DNA of 20,060 nt from Kipferlia bialata. Its lineage: Eukaryota; Fornicata. The stretch spans positions 1 through 20,060 of the forward strand of contig BDIP01000333.1 of assembly GCA_003568945.1 (NCBI GenBank), given 5' to 3'. How positions within the stretch are numbered: the first letter of the stretch is position 1; each line of letters starts with the position of its first letter. Of the stretch, positions 1 through 10,149 are shown in pieces. The translations under genes were made by a program, and so were the position numbers. The notes under the pieces were generated by a model that was not told the DNA's origin, did not search any database, and saw only the letters and a program-made list of their open reading frames with translations.

Positions 1-41
1 GTCAACATGGGGGGGGGGCCTCCCCCCCCCCCCCCCCCCCC

Positions 42-80
<39 letters not shown>
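1..80. repeat. G/C homopolymers and (CT)n microsatellite
   Basis: A run of about nine G is followed by CCT and then about seventeen C, and then an almost pure CT repeat of roughly 35 nt. The G and C runs could fold back on each other. Such a junction at a sequence end may also be an assembly edge. From here to base 258 I see only pyrimidine-rich sequence with no supported coding exon. Confidence 0.85.
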
Positions 81-84
<4 letters not shown>

Positions 85-258
85 TCTCGTGTTGTCTTGG
101 TGTGAATACATGCGCATTTGTTCACCGTGTATCCACTTCCCGGCCCTCAGTTGATTCTCTGTTTCTGTCACTATTCCTTCCGCCTCTCTCCTGGATACTC
201 TCCCCAATATCACTCTCTGTATTGTCCCCCCTCTCTCACTGATAGAGAGAAGGCTGGA

Positions 259-3200
259 ATGGTCAACCGTCAGTACCAGGCGGATGTAAGGGTACGCATA
301 TATAACACTCAATGTATACATTGTAGATGCTCATGTGTAGTTGTATATGTTTCACAAGATTGGAGAAATAGTAATAGTATTTTTGAGGGGTATTGTATTA
401 TAATGTGTGTATCTATTGGGACTAGGAAGCCAGTACAAGGAAATTAGTTGCATGAATGGCCACCGTACCCACAGGGGGCACACATACTTTCATATATGTA
501 TATGGCTGTATTCGTATATTCCTGTATATTCATGTATATATATATCTGACTGTATGCCTATATGCCTCTATACTTACCCCAGGATGGCCACCGCATCCAC
601 AAGAAGAAGATGCTCAAGAGAAAGACAGGGTCAGGTGGGGCCGATGCCTCTCTCTCTCTCTCTCTCTCTCTCTTGCTCTTCTCTCCCGTTGTGTCTCATC
701 TGTTTCAATCCTGCTCACTTTCAGACAACCTCAACACCCACAAGGACATAGTCGAAACTCTTGTTGTCCCTGATAGAGTGGCCAGAGACATCGAGAGGGA
801 GTGCGAGAGGACAAGACAGGTAAACCTTTGTATATAGTATATAGTGTATATTATATAGTATATAGACCCTCACGTGTGTGAATATATATATATATGTACA
901 TAGTAATGTTTTAGTATCAGATGGAGTGGCGAGGGAGAGCGAGAGACTCAGGCAAGTACACCATTGGGCTACAGAATATCAGTTTCTGTGTTCATACTCT
1001 ATACTAAAAGGTTACTTTTGTATGCTGATCACCAGGCCTCCCTGAAGCAGTACGGCCTGTCCCCCGATACCCCCTCTGAGGTACAGCCTGACCTGGCACC
1101 CATACCGGAGACCGGGACACCGATGGAGGTATGGATACATACATACATGAATATATATATGGGTATAGTATGCATCTATCAGTACATGAATTGCCTGACC
1201 TGGCACCATACCAGAGGGGACACCCATAGAGGTACATACACACATATATGTATAGTACGTATAAAGTATGTATATATTAGTATCTGGAGTACAGCCTGAC
1301 CTGGCACCCATACCAGAGGGCACACCACAGGAGGTACATACACACGTATATATATGTGACGAATTAGTATATAGTATATGCATTTGGCTATAACTGGGGT
1401 ACAGCCTGACCTGGCCCCCATACCTGAGGGGACACCGCCGGAGGTATAGAGGCATGATAATATATGTGACATATAAGTACATAGTATATGCATCTGTCTA
1501 GAACTGGGGTACAGCCTGACCTGGCACCCATACCGGAAGGTACACCCATTGAGGTACATATATATGAGCTACTCATGGTTCTATAGTATATGCACATATG
1601 TATATGTATGAAGTGGGGCCTGACCTGGCACCCATACCAGAGGGCACACCGGTGGAGGTACATATATAGATGACATTTATATACAGTTAGTAGTAGTACA
1701 TATAGTAGTAGTACATATAGTATGCATCCATCTTTATATAGAGTGGGGCCTGACCTGGCACCCACACCATGTGTACTGTGTAAGCAGTCAAATATGATAT
1801 ATATAGTCACTACCTTATCATTACCCATCAGGATGTGCTGCGTATCAAGAGGGAGAGACTCTTCCACAGGGCAGTGCTGCAGTCCAGGTGTGTCAAATAC
1901 ATACACACATATATATGAGTGTATATTGATGTATATATATACTAATATAGAATAGAGTGTACAGTTTGAGAGGCTCTGATACAGGGTAGTGCTGTAGTCC
2001 CGGTATGTTTTCTTCATTCAGACACAGAAGAGTACATATTATGTTTGTGTTATCTGTAGGTTGTGCATAGTTATGGCTCTCACCCCAGGTGGGATGAAAT
2101 TGAGCGCCCAGAGAGAGTGGAGGTATGGTACTGTTGTATCAGCTAGATACCATGAATCCCATCACTGAGGGTGCTGATATTTCACATTACTTCTAAATAC
2201 TACTGCATCCTAAAATAGTTCCTTGGTATATCCCAAATGGAAGAAGAGAGTATACTCAGAATTTTTTTGGAGGAGAATATATTCAGTATACTTTCGCACC
2301 AACCACCAGTGGGAAGAGAGGATGAGAACCAGCCGGTACAAATCGCATGGCGGGGGTTCCTTCAGAGACCAGAGGAGGAGGCAGATTGAAAACAGGGTGA
2401 GCATTGACCATATATGTCACGTGTGTATGCTACAGTGGTGTATTGTGCATTCATGTGTTCTGATGTCAGAAGACAGCAGTATATTGATATGCCTTAGAAT
2501 AGAGTCTTATGACAGCTTATATTATTTCTTATGTTCTGCTGTCTTTGTATCTATATGTTCCCTTCTGAAGTATGTGGTGAGTTACATGTCTCTCTTCACT
2601 AGCTTTGGCCTCTTCTCACCCACCTAGAACAAGGTCGTCCCCCCTCTTTAGTTCTTCTGTGCGATTATGACTCTCTCCTACGTATTGTAGAATTATACAC
2701 ATACATATTATAGTTGTTGTACTTCTCACCCTACAGAACAAGGTTGTCCCCCCTCCTGAGTTCAGTGCTGACACTGACCCAGCATACCAGCCAGAGGGGG
2801 AGACAGAGACATATCCTGGGATGTCAGAGAGGTATATACTGAAGATACATCGCTATTATCATTACTACACTATATATTATATATACTATATACTATACAC
2901 AGAACACTATATTCTCAGTTGGAAGTATGTCTCTATCAGGTAGGCTTGTGGAATTCATCAAGCGAGGGTTCATACTGTTTCTATCATGGTTCAGTCGGAT
3001 GCCCTTCTGCGAGTCTGGATACATTTGTAACTGTATCTCCTTTGCTGTGATGCTTATCGCAGGTGCTGGTTCCGGTTTCCAGACCAGACTCAGTGCATGC
3101 TTGTGAAGCCAGATGATAAGTGTACGTATACATATATATATATATATATGTGTGTGTGTACTATTGTGTATCCATGTATCTGCCTGGTATCACTATACTA

Positions 3201-5317
3201 TATATGTATGCTACAACTTTCGATGTGTTGTGTGTGCTGTCGCTCTCTCTCTCACTTACCCCAGGCTTCTGTCCATACCACCAGAGATACATCCACACAC
3301 TGGGTGGAGTGATAGGGCGAGGTACTACTACTACGTAAATGTATAACTATGGTACGGCTGTTGATTCCTAATTGTCAGGCACCCACGAGCCCCATGATCC
3401 CATCCCAGAGGAGGAGGGGGAGAGAGAGAGAGAGGAGAGGAGGGTGGCTGCAGTCAAGCTGTCAAGGTCAGTTGATGTGACTCTGCCAGGCTCTCTGGTA
3501 GTTTGGCGCATGTTGCTCTATTGGCCTCTAGCATTGTCTCCTGTTGTATAACATAGGAGTACTCTGCAAGTGGTGAATATAGAAGAGTATGTTATATATA
3601 TTCGCTGTTGCATTAACACATAGGGCCACTCAGTTGAACCCCGGCAGTCAGAGCTACGTAGTGCGGATGACACCGGAGGAAATAGAGGTATCTTCACATA
3701 TTCATATACAAATACACAGTATATAGTGTATATATTCAGATAGAGAGTTACCTTGTGGGCATGACACCGTAGGAAAGGGAGGTTTAGGATATACAGTGTA
3801 TATATCGTATCAGTTGTGACGTATTAGAAGCAGTAGTATGTAAATGTGGTATTGCTATATAGTATACATTTGCAGCGCTGTGGAAGGATATGATGTTGCT
3901 ATGGTATAGTTCTTCTATATTCTTCTACTGTACTGTGTAGTGTTCAGCACTTGCCTAACACAGCTCAACGACATGCGCAAGAAGGCCGTAGCAAAGGCCA
4001 AGGCTCTGGGAAAGGGAAAGGGGGCCTCCAAGGTCAACCCCTTTCCCATCTCCTACAAGTCAGACCCCATGTACAAACCAGAGGGCAGGACTAAGAGGAC
4101 AAAGGGATACACAAAGAGGTATATTCATATGTATTCATATACATATAGATGTATAGACACAGAGAGAGAGAGAATTGACAGTATAGCTTCCATTCCTACA
4201 GTAATTAGTGTTGTTCTGTCTCACCATCGATCCTATATCCGCACTTTCATTGGTGCTTGATCCGTTTCCCTGACCCAGAGTTGATCTAGTTACTCTTTGT
4301 CTTGCTTATCTCGCAGGTGCTGGTTCCGCTTCCCTGACAAGACCCAGTGTATGCTGTTCGTCAAGGATGGAAATTGTACGTCTTTTTGTAGTATATGTAT
4401 TGGTTCCGAGTCTCTTAGTTCTCTAGTCATTATTGACGTGTATTATTTCAATAGTAAAGACATCATGTATATACACTTTCAGTAGTTTTCCCTTCAGCAT
4501 AATCACACCAGGTTTCTGCACCTATCACAGAGAGTACACACGCATAGTTGGATGGGTCATGTCCGCAAGTAAGTATAGATTGATGTACATATATTCATTG
4601 ATTCTCTTATTCTCTTTTCCCTTCAAGTTCTCCTTACTCTCCTCACACAAGCTGCGTGTACCTCTCATGATACTCCTGAGCCTCCTGCACTGGTAGCGGA
4701 AGTGACAGATGTTGAGGTTGAGAGGGAGAGGGAGAGAGAGGAGGAGGTTGAGAGAGAGAGAGAAGAGGACGTAGAGACTGAGAGGGAGAGGGAGAGGGAG
4801 AGGGAGATGGTGGTAGAAGTTACCGAGGAAGAAGCTGAGCCATCAGTCATTGATGTTCCGATGGAGGTTAAGGCAGAGCCGGAGCTTCTCTCGCTTGTCA
4901 AGGTACAGGGGGACCAGGAGAGAGAGGTAGAAAGGGAGAGAGAGGATGTTGCAGACCCTGCTGCTGGAGATGTACCCATGGGCGTTGATCTTCTGAATGG
5001 AGCACAGGGAGATGCCGTTGCAAGGGAGAGAGAGATGCAGAGAGAGGGAGAGAACTGGGAGGAAGCGTACGTATACTTTGATATAGCCATCTCTTCACTA
5101 GTTATCTCTATGAATGTCCTTCTCACCTCCAGCAAAGCCTACCTGGCCACCCACTCCTGCTACAACAGATATACATTTATATAGTATATACTTATGTCTG
5201 TGATGTATTCTCACCTCCAGCAAGGCCTACCTAGCCACCCACTCATGCTACAACACAGAGATGAGGGAGGAGGTTCTAAGAGTTCTTAGGAAATACGGGT
5301 TCCAGGGGCAGAAGTAG
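259..5317 (+). CDS. Gene A: intron-rich protein with duplicated Cys/His zinc-finger-like module
   Basis: Exons that join in phase: 259-285 (start uncertain), 583-634, 725-819, 1036-1128, 1295-1333, 1405-1443, 1515-1553, 1832-1887, 2071-2122, 2310-2396, 2737-2831, 3063-3121, 3265-3321, 3379-3466, 3624-3687, 3964-4118, 4317-4375, 4512-4568, 4652-5066, 5221-5317. The sum is 1725 nt, or 574 residues and a TAG stop. Order: basic N-terminus; charged helix; proline-rich repeats (about 77-128); Arg-rich stretch (165-193); finger 1 (C226, C236, C245/C247, H250); lysine-rich linker; finger 2 (C367, C377, C386/C388, H391); an acidic/Arg low-complexity exon; a short C-terminal tail. Each finger starts CWFRFPD and ends FC-x-YH, giving C-x9-C-x10-C-x2-H. 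From memory this resembles the Mcm10/primase-type finger (C-x9/10-C-x11-C-x2-H) or the C3Hc3H finger of KANSL2/INO80D. A nucleic-acid or chromatin role is inference. The 5' end may extend upstream, because the frame stays open before the ATG at 259. Confidence 0.7.
451..480 (+). repeat. Echo of the start of exon 583-634
   Basis: The bases ATGGCCACCGTACCCACA repeat, with two or three changes, the beginning of the exon at 583 (GATGGCCACCGCATCCACA). The copy lies in the intron upstream of the real exon and lacks a clean acceptor AG directly before it. I read it as a decayed partial exon copy. Confidence 0.6.
645..673 (+). repeat. (CT)n tract in an intron of gene A
   Basis: A nearly pure CT repeat of about 29 nt sits in the intron between exons 583-634 and 725-819 and may serve as part of its polypyrimidine tract. 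Similar CT or GA tracts occur in introns near 3240, 10650, 17630, 17960 and 19360. Confidence 0.8.
915..956 (+). repeat. Echo of the 3' half of exon 725-819
   Basis: The stretch reads ATGGAGTGGCGAGGGAGAGC and onward to CAGGCAAGTA. It parallels the exon end (ATAGAGTGGCCAGAGACATC onward to CAGGTAAAC), including the donor, which here has changed from GGTAA to GGCAAGT. It lies about 140 nt downstream, in the following intron. The copy has lost residues and carries several substitutions. Confidence 0.6.
1081..1770 (+). repeat. Tandem array of 39-nt mini-exons, P-D-L-A-P-I-P-E-G-T-P-x-E
   Basis: Seven copies of a unit of about 105-130 nt, each being a short exon plus its intron. Unit 1 is fused to exon 1036-1128. 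Units at 1295-1333, 1405-1443 and 1515-1553 each keep a TACAG acceptor, exactly 39 nt of open frame and a GTAC or GTAT donor; they are phase 0 on both sides. They encode the same proline-rich 13-mer with a variable residue 12 (Q, P, I). Units at about 1194-1231, 1619-1657 and 1749-1770 have lost the acceptor; the first also lacks one base and the last is cut short. Any number of intact units can be included or skipped without changing the frame. Confidence 0.8.
1964..2004 (+). repeat. Echo of the end of exon 1832-1887
   Basis: GAGAGGCTCTGATACAGGGT onward to GTCCCG|GTATG copies the end of the upstream exon (GAGAGACTCTTCCACAGGGC onward to GTCCAG|GTGTG). The copy contains in-frame stops, so it is very unlikely to be used as an exon. 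It lies in the intron directly downstream. Confidence 0.65.
2397..2736 (+). other. Longest intron of gene A, with an echo of the next exon
   Basis: This 340-nt intron starts GTGAGC and ends CCTACAG. At 2621-2650 it holds a second copy of the next exon's acceptor and first codons: CACCTAG|AACAAGGTCGTCCC against CCTACAG|AACAAGGTTGTCCC at 2731. The copy turns into unrelated sequence with a stop shortly after. Otherwise I see no feature in the intron. Confidence 0.65.
3756..3784 (+). repeat. Echo of the end of exon 3624-3687
   Basis: GTGGGCATGACACCGTAGGA repeats the exon end GTGCGGATGACACCGGAGGA, again followed by an A/G-rich end and a GT. A stop codon (TAG) has replaced GAG. It lies about 97 nt downstream of the original. 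Confidence 0.65.
4717..4812 (+). repeat. Coding GA-rich microsatellite in gene A
   Basis: GAGAGGGAGAGG-type repeats within exon 4652-5066 encode long runs of Glu and Arg (ER repeats). The frame stays open across the tract and matches the acidic sequence after it, so the repeat is translated. A shorter tract of the same kind lies in exon 3379-3466 at about 3415-3445. Confidence 0.8.
5120..5184 (+). repeat. Second copy of the terminal exon of gene A
   Basis: The sequence TCACCTCCAG|CAAAGCCTAC onward to TGCTACAACA copies the acceptor and first 35 bases of the terminal exon at 5221, 88 nt upstream of it. The acceptor is intact and the reading phase is the same. The copy runs into a TAG at 5182-5184. 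It could act as an alternative last exon giving a shorter C-terminus (KAYLATHSCYNRYTFI), or be skipped. Its intron (5067-5132, 66 nt) is itself a multiple of three without stops, so retention also keeps the frame. Confidence 0.65.
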
Positions 5318-5523
5318 GTTATAAGATATAGTGACTGTGGGAGAGAGGGTTCCCTCTCCTATTTGTACGTCGTTGGGCTTTCCTGATTGACACATGTATA
5401 GTTATACATCTGCATACTGCAATACCGACAATCAATAGACACCAAGCAGTTTAGATCTATTGAGTTCAGCATACGTACCCGTCACGGGTCCCGTGTGGTA
5501 CTTCTCCAACAGATATTGTCTCT
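5318..5523. other. Convergent 3' intergenic region A/B
   Basis: About 200 nt separate the TAG of gene A from the TGA of gene B, which point toward each other. It should hold both 3' ends. I see no extra gene and no clear shared signal. Confidence 0.7.
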
Positions 5524-8500
5524 TCACATGTCCATATCCACATCCTCCATACCCTCCGTCAACAACTCCTGAAGCCTCTCTCTCTCCTCCCCCTTTCTTG
5601 ACCACTGGATGTTCCATACAGCCTCAGCTACTGACTGACCCACTCCGCAGTCATCTAGCGAGCACTGAGGATAAGAATATAGAATCATGATATTCACATG
5701 AAACACAGGATACCATCACAGAAACCCATGCAGAACTCGCAGTATATGATAATCATACTAGCTAGGAGCACAATGCCGTACCAGGAATGTTGACACTTCA
5801 CTTGGTATCGCCACACCAATAGCCACCGCCCCTCGGTCTCCAATGGGGTTGCCGTCCATGTTCAGCTATACATCAGAGTGGACAAAGAATGATTGAATAG
5901 ACACATACCATTTCTATTGGACTCGATGATACTAATCCTCACTCACACCTCTGCGAGACATATATATCAGGACACATGAATAATCACTGTTACGGTATGA
6001 TACAGTATCATTGATACCGTACTTAGTATCACTTTGAATTGATTCCCACACCCACCTCTTCCAGCACTGGCAGGTGTCTCATGGCCTGTGCGAGGGAGAT
6101 AGCGCCCACAGATGTGATGCCGTTGTTGGAGAGGCACATCTAAGAGTGAGCATACGTACTCACACGTCATTCAATGAATGGGTCAGAGTGCTGCAGTGAG
6201 TAACAAGTAAATATGCACCTGCTGGAGTCTAGGCACATGCATCAGTCCATCTGCTATTGCCAACATGCCGATGTCTGATATGTGGTTGGAGCCCAAATTG
6301 AGCTAGGATTAAGGAAGAGAATCTAGGCGAATGTCTTGGGTAGAAAGCAAGACTTTTACGTTATCACATGGCAGATGGCACCTTCATCAGCATGGGCAGG
6401 TGCAACAGAGACTCAGCTAGGACTGTGGCATCGGATGGGGTCATACCCACATTGTGTAGGTGGATCTGGGTGTTAGGAGTATAGTGTAGTCACACTCATT
6501 GTCTAGATACAGCTGGGTGTCACTAGGGTAATGACGAAAGTATCAAGTGGTAATCAGGACTGCTTACCTCAGTCAGTCCCGGGAAGAGTGTCAGGGCACC
6601 AAAGAGGGTACAGTGGCTTGAACCGCCAACATGTGAGGTGTCATCAACTATGCAAAGCTAATCGTCAAAGTGAACAAGTTAAACCTAGTGATGCGACGGA
6701 TACGGAGAGGTAGGTGTATGATTACACAGATACAACAATCATACATACACACACACAAAGTATTACCTGTCCACTTCCTTGACGATGGCACTCCCTCAGT
6801 CTCTCAACCACCCAGGCGTCACCACACCTGGCACAGTACTCATCCAGCGCTCTCTGTCTCTCTGCCTACAGTTATACAGGCAGATATGAGGGAGACACAT
6901 CAGAGTACAGATAGAGTGTGTGGATAATCAGTGTGTAATACGTACCAGCACTGGGTGTGTCTTTGCTTCCAGGTCTGCTAGCAGTCTCTTGGCTACAGAG
7001 CGGCTCTGGCTTGTTGGTAGCTTTACCCTGCTGTCAAGATGAATATGTATATCTCCACTATATCACATGTAGTGCTAATACTGTAGTCTGTCGATACCTG
7101 AAGTCAAGTATGCTCTTGATGCTGTCTTCGATAGAGGCTGGGGCACCACAGTCATCAATACAGAGCTGGCGGTAAGGCTGCAGAGCCAAAGGCACTCATA
7201 CACTATACAATACGCAAATAGTTGCAATGTCGGTACCCACCTCCTTTAAGCGTCTCCTCTTTGGTAGCTGTCTGGCCAGGCCAAGACACCCACTCACACC
7301 GATGTTGTTCTTGCTCAGATCTAGCTGCAAGGTCAGATAGGCCAGACTATATTCAAGATGGTTAATGCAACATCTACAAAAGAGACTGTCCGATATATAT
7401 CGAGTTCATACTTACCGCCTTCAGTCTGGGCACCAGTCTGGTATCCATTCCACGACAGAGGACAGATACCCCCGCTGCTGATATGTGGTTCTCACTGAGG
7501 TACAACTGGGGGTTGGAGTTGAGAACTAGACAGATACGAGTGAATACCAGTAGAGTCCTTAGAGGGGGGGTAGGTCACCATTCACGACCCGTCCTATAGA
7601 ACATACGAGTACATATTTGATATATACATGATGAGCCAGAGGGAGAGATACCTCCTCGAGCAGGGGTATATGGTGCAGGTTGTCGACCAAGCACTGTAGG
7701 GATGTGTCTCTTAAGCCACACTCAATGAGGGTCAGCTGAGAGTCAGACACCTGACGTACACATGTACGTGTCTACGTTACAGAGTATATAGTAGACAAGT
7801 TTGAGGGTTGTATATGTCTCACCGTTGTCAGCCTTGGCACTGTGGCCAGGGACCTAGAAAGGGACATGACATCACCAGACTTCATGGGCAGGTAGGGGAG
7901 CCACAGCTGAGAGTTAGCTCCTCCTCATGTGTACACATATAGTAATCGCGTCCAGCATTCGTAGTGTGAGGTATAGGCTTGTGGATGTTGTGTGTCTGTA
8001 ATACCTCCTCCAGATCTGGGAACAAGGGGAATGCCCCTGTGAGTGTGGTAAGACTTGTGTCACAGGCCTTGTCGGCATCTGGTTCATCGTTCAATCCCAT
8101 CTGGTGTGAGGGTGAATATAACACATTCACAACAGAACACAATGGGTGTGTGCTTGCAATATACACTGGCTCACTGTCGACATTCATGTGTATATATGAT
8201 ATAAATTGCATTCATACCCTTGTCCCTCCATGACAGTAGCACCCCCGCACCGACCATGTGACCCACTTGTCAGAACAGGTAAGGATGAAGGCAGTGACTG
8301 CATTGTCATACTGGGTCCACTCGGCCTGGAATGAGACCAGACTAGGGACACGACTTATTATCAAGAGCAAGTATATATACTGTCATAATACATGTGTGTC
8401 TATGTGCCACGTACCAGCCTTGTCTGTGCATGGTGCATCAGCCTTTGCACTGCAGTGTATCTGTCACCCTGCTGTGCTGATAGTACCTCCTCTACCATCT

Positions 8501-9784
8501 CACTGATACATGGGGGGACACCACAGTTGGCAATACAGAGCTTGGGGTTAAGATTCTTAACTTAAGAACCATCTTCCACTATATTTACACACAAATAATT
8601 AGAATAGTGTGCATGTCTCGTACTACTCCTCTAATACATACCGTCTTCATACTGGGCATGTCTGCCAGGGCCCTTCCTAGACTGATGGCACCAGCTGCTC
8701 CAAGGTAGTTCCACCTGAGATGGAGCTGGGGTAAAGACGACAGTTATACAGAAGAAGAGAGTATATGTACTCAGAGGCTAGATGTAAGCATATATGGTGA
8801 ATATTCATACCTCACTTAGGCGTGGACACACTCCACTGGCTAGTGTCTCTGACAGCTCTTGTGCTCCAGTAGCTGTGATGTGGTTGCTTCTCAGACAGAG
8901 CTGGAGGGAGAAGAGGGCAAGCAATGACAAGAGATATAGTGTACTTGCAGTTTCCGGTGATATGAACTTGAGAGACAAGAGATAGGGACAAGTGGCCTCT
9001 GAATACTACGGTAATGAGACAGTGTGCAGTACTTTGCACACCTTGTGAAGCTGTGGCAGATGAGGTAGGCTAGGGCAGATGGTTCCAATGTCCTCGTCAC
9101 CCATGTCGGTACTATCCAGGTCTAGCTAGGATTAAGAAGTAATTCCGGGACAGAATGGGAGGTCAAGTGCAGGAAAATACACACAATAACACTACATACC
9201 TTCTCCAGCATTGGCACATGCAGCAATGCTTCTGCTAGTGCCTGCACATCACCGCTGCTCATTGTCTTACTACTCAGGTTGAGCTGGTGGGTCAGGAGAG
9301 AGTGGGGGGGGAAGCAGAGACTGGAAGAACCAACTACAAGACATTCTGGTGTAAAAGAGCATATATGTGTGATACTGAGAGTATTAAAAGGGTTCCGTGT
9401 AGCCTACACGGACCGTGTGGGGGGGTCACTTACCACTCTGAGTCCAGGGAACAGAGGAATGGCTCTTATGAGAGTGCGTGCCTCATCAATACCCTCCTCG
9501 CAGTAGGTGTCGCAGCCCAGCTCAGGTGAGAGTGGAGAGAGGGGGAGAGAGAGAGTTGAAAAGGAATATGCTATTATCAGACCATTGCGGTCTCATATAT
9601 AGAGAGTGGATAACACAACATAGAGACATTTGTTCTAATCGGTCTGGTGGCGCCACATGAATGATAATCCAAAGCGTGTAGAACCTACCTTAACCCCTCC
9701 TCCCTCCTCACACTCTAGCACTCTCTCCACAACCCACTCATCTTGACACCCATCACAGACAGCCAGGACAGACGCAGACACCAT
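5524..9784 (-). CDS. Gene B: leucine-rich-repeat protein built from a triplicated module
   Basis: Twenty-two exons, read downward: 9784-9689, 9520-9434, 9283-9200, 9125-9042, 8900-8811, 8725-8642, 8540-8415, 8325-8218, 8100-8005, 7906-7823, 7735-7652, 7505-7416, 7324-7241, 7165-7098, 7027-6946, 6865-6767, 6657-6568, 6465-6382, 6302-6219, 6139-6056, 5865-5782, 5664-5524. They join in phase into 670 residues with ATG at 9784 and TGA at 5526-5524. Nearly every exon is one repeat of 28-32 residues of the ribonuclease-inhibitor type (L-x-L-x-x-N-x-I...A-x-x-L...P-x-L) and almost all junctions are phase 0. Three modules (about 1-217, 218-449, 450-670) each hold a Cys/Trp cap exon, five LRRs ending in a P-x-L-F-P-x-L-type first repeat or its kin, and a short L-C-I-x-x-C-G exon. 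No signal peptide or membrane segment is seen. A protein-binding scaffold role is the usual one for such repeats; no specific function can be assigned. Confidence 0.9.
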
Positions 9785-10149
9785 TGCAGGGTGGTATATA
9801 CACGCTTTGAGAGCGTCGCTCTTGTATGTTGTATGAGTGAATACATAGAGAGAGAGAGTGTGGACACTGCACTATGAGCAGTGACAATTGGCCACACACT
9901 TTAACTCTACAGTGTACTACTGGACCCTTTTCTCAGTTTTTCGTCGATACATATGGACCGTTATAGTGACCATATATGCAATGCACATAACGGCTAGGTT
10001 ACACACGCGTTGTGTAGATTGCGTCAAAAATGCGGGGAAAGACCCAACCTGACATTTTCTATGAAACCCCGTTCGTTCTCCGTTCACATATTCAGTGTGA
10101 AACTAACTGCCTGCTCTATTCACCCCATACGCCAAGGGAAGAGCGATAG
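9785..10149. promoter_or_regulatory. Shared divergent upstream region of genes B and C
   Basis: These 365 nt lie between two start codons that point away from each other, so both promoters and 5' UTRs should be here. There is an imperfect palindrome near 10001-10016 (ACACACGCGTTGTGT). I recognise no TATA box or other known element, so this call rests on position only. Confidence 0.5.

Noticed and set aside
118-447. Open frame of 109 codons on the + strand
   Set aside because: It runs through a likely donor (GTAAGG at 286) and AT-rich intron sequence. Only the short part ending at 285 joins the next exon, so the frame as a whole is not a gene.
1081-1770. CRISPR-like array
   Set aside because: The repeated units are coding and bounded by splice sites, and the 'spacers' are AT-rich introns that are themselves similar; there are no cas genes.
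1012-2017. Long open frames on the - strand (156, 126 and 209 codons)
   Set aside because: They are the antisense shadow of the mini-exon array and its introns; the repeats keep the frame open, and the translation has no protein-like texture apart from repeats of Y, C and G.
3063-3321. Classical CCCH (C-x8-C-x5-C-x3-H) RNA-binding finger
   Set aside because: The spacing is C-x9-C-x8/10-C-x2-H, which does not fit the ZC3H pattern.
4665-5135. Ser/Leu-rich open frame of 156 codons on the - strand
   Set aside because: It is the complement of the GA-rich coding microsatellite of gene A. Splice phases on both sides support the + strand reading.
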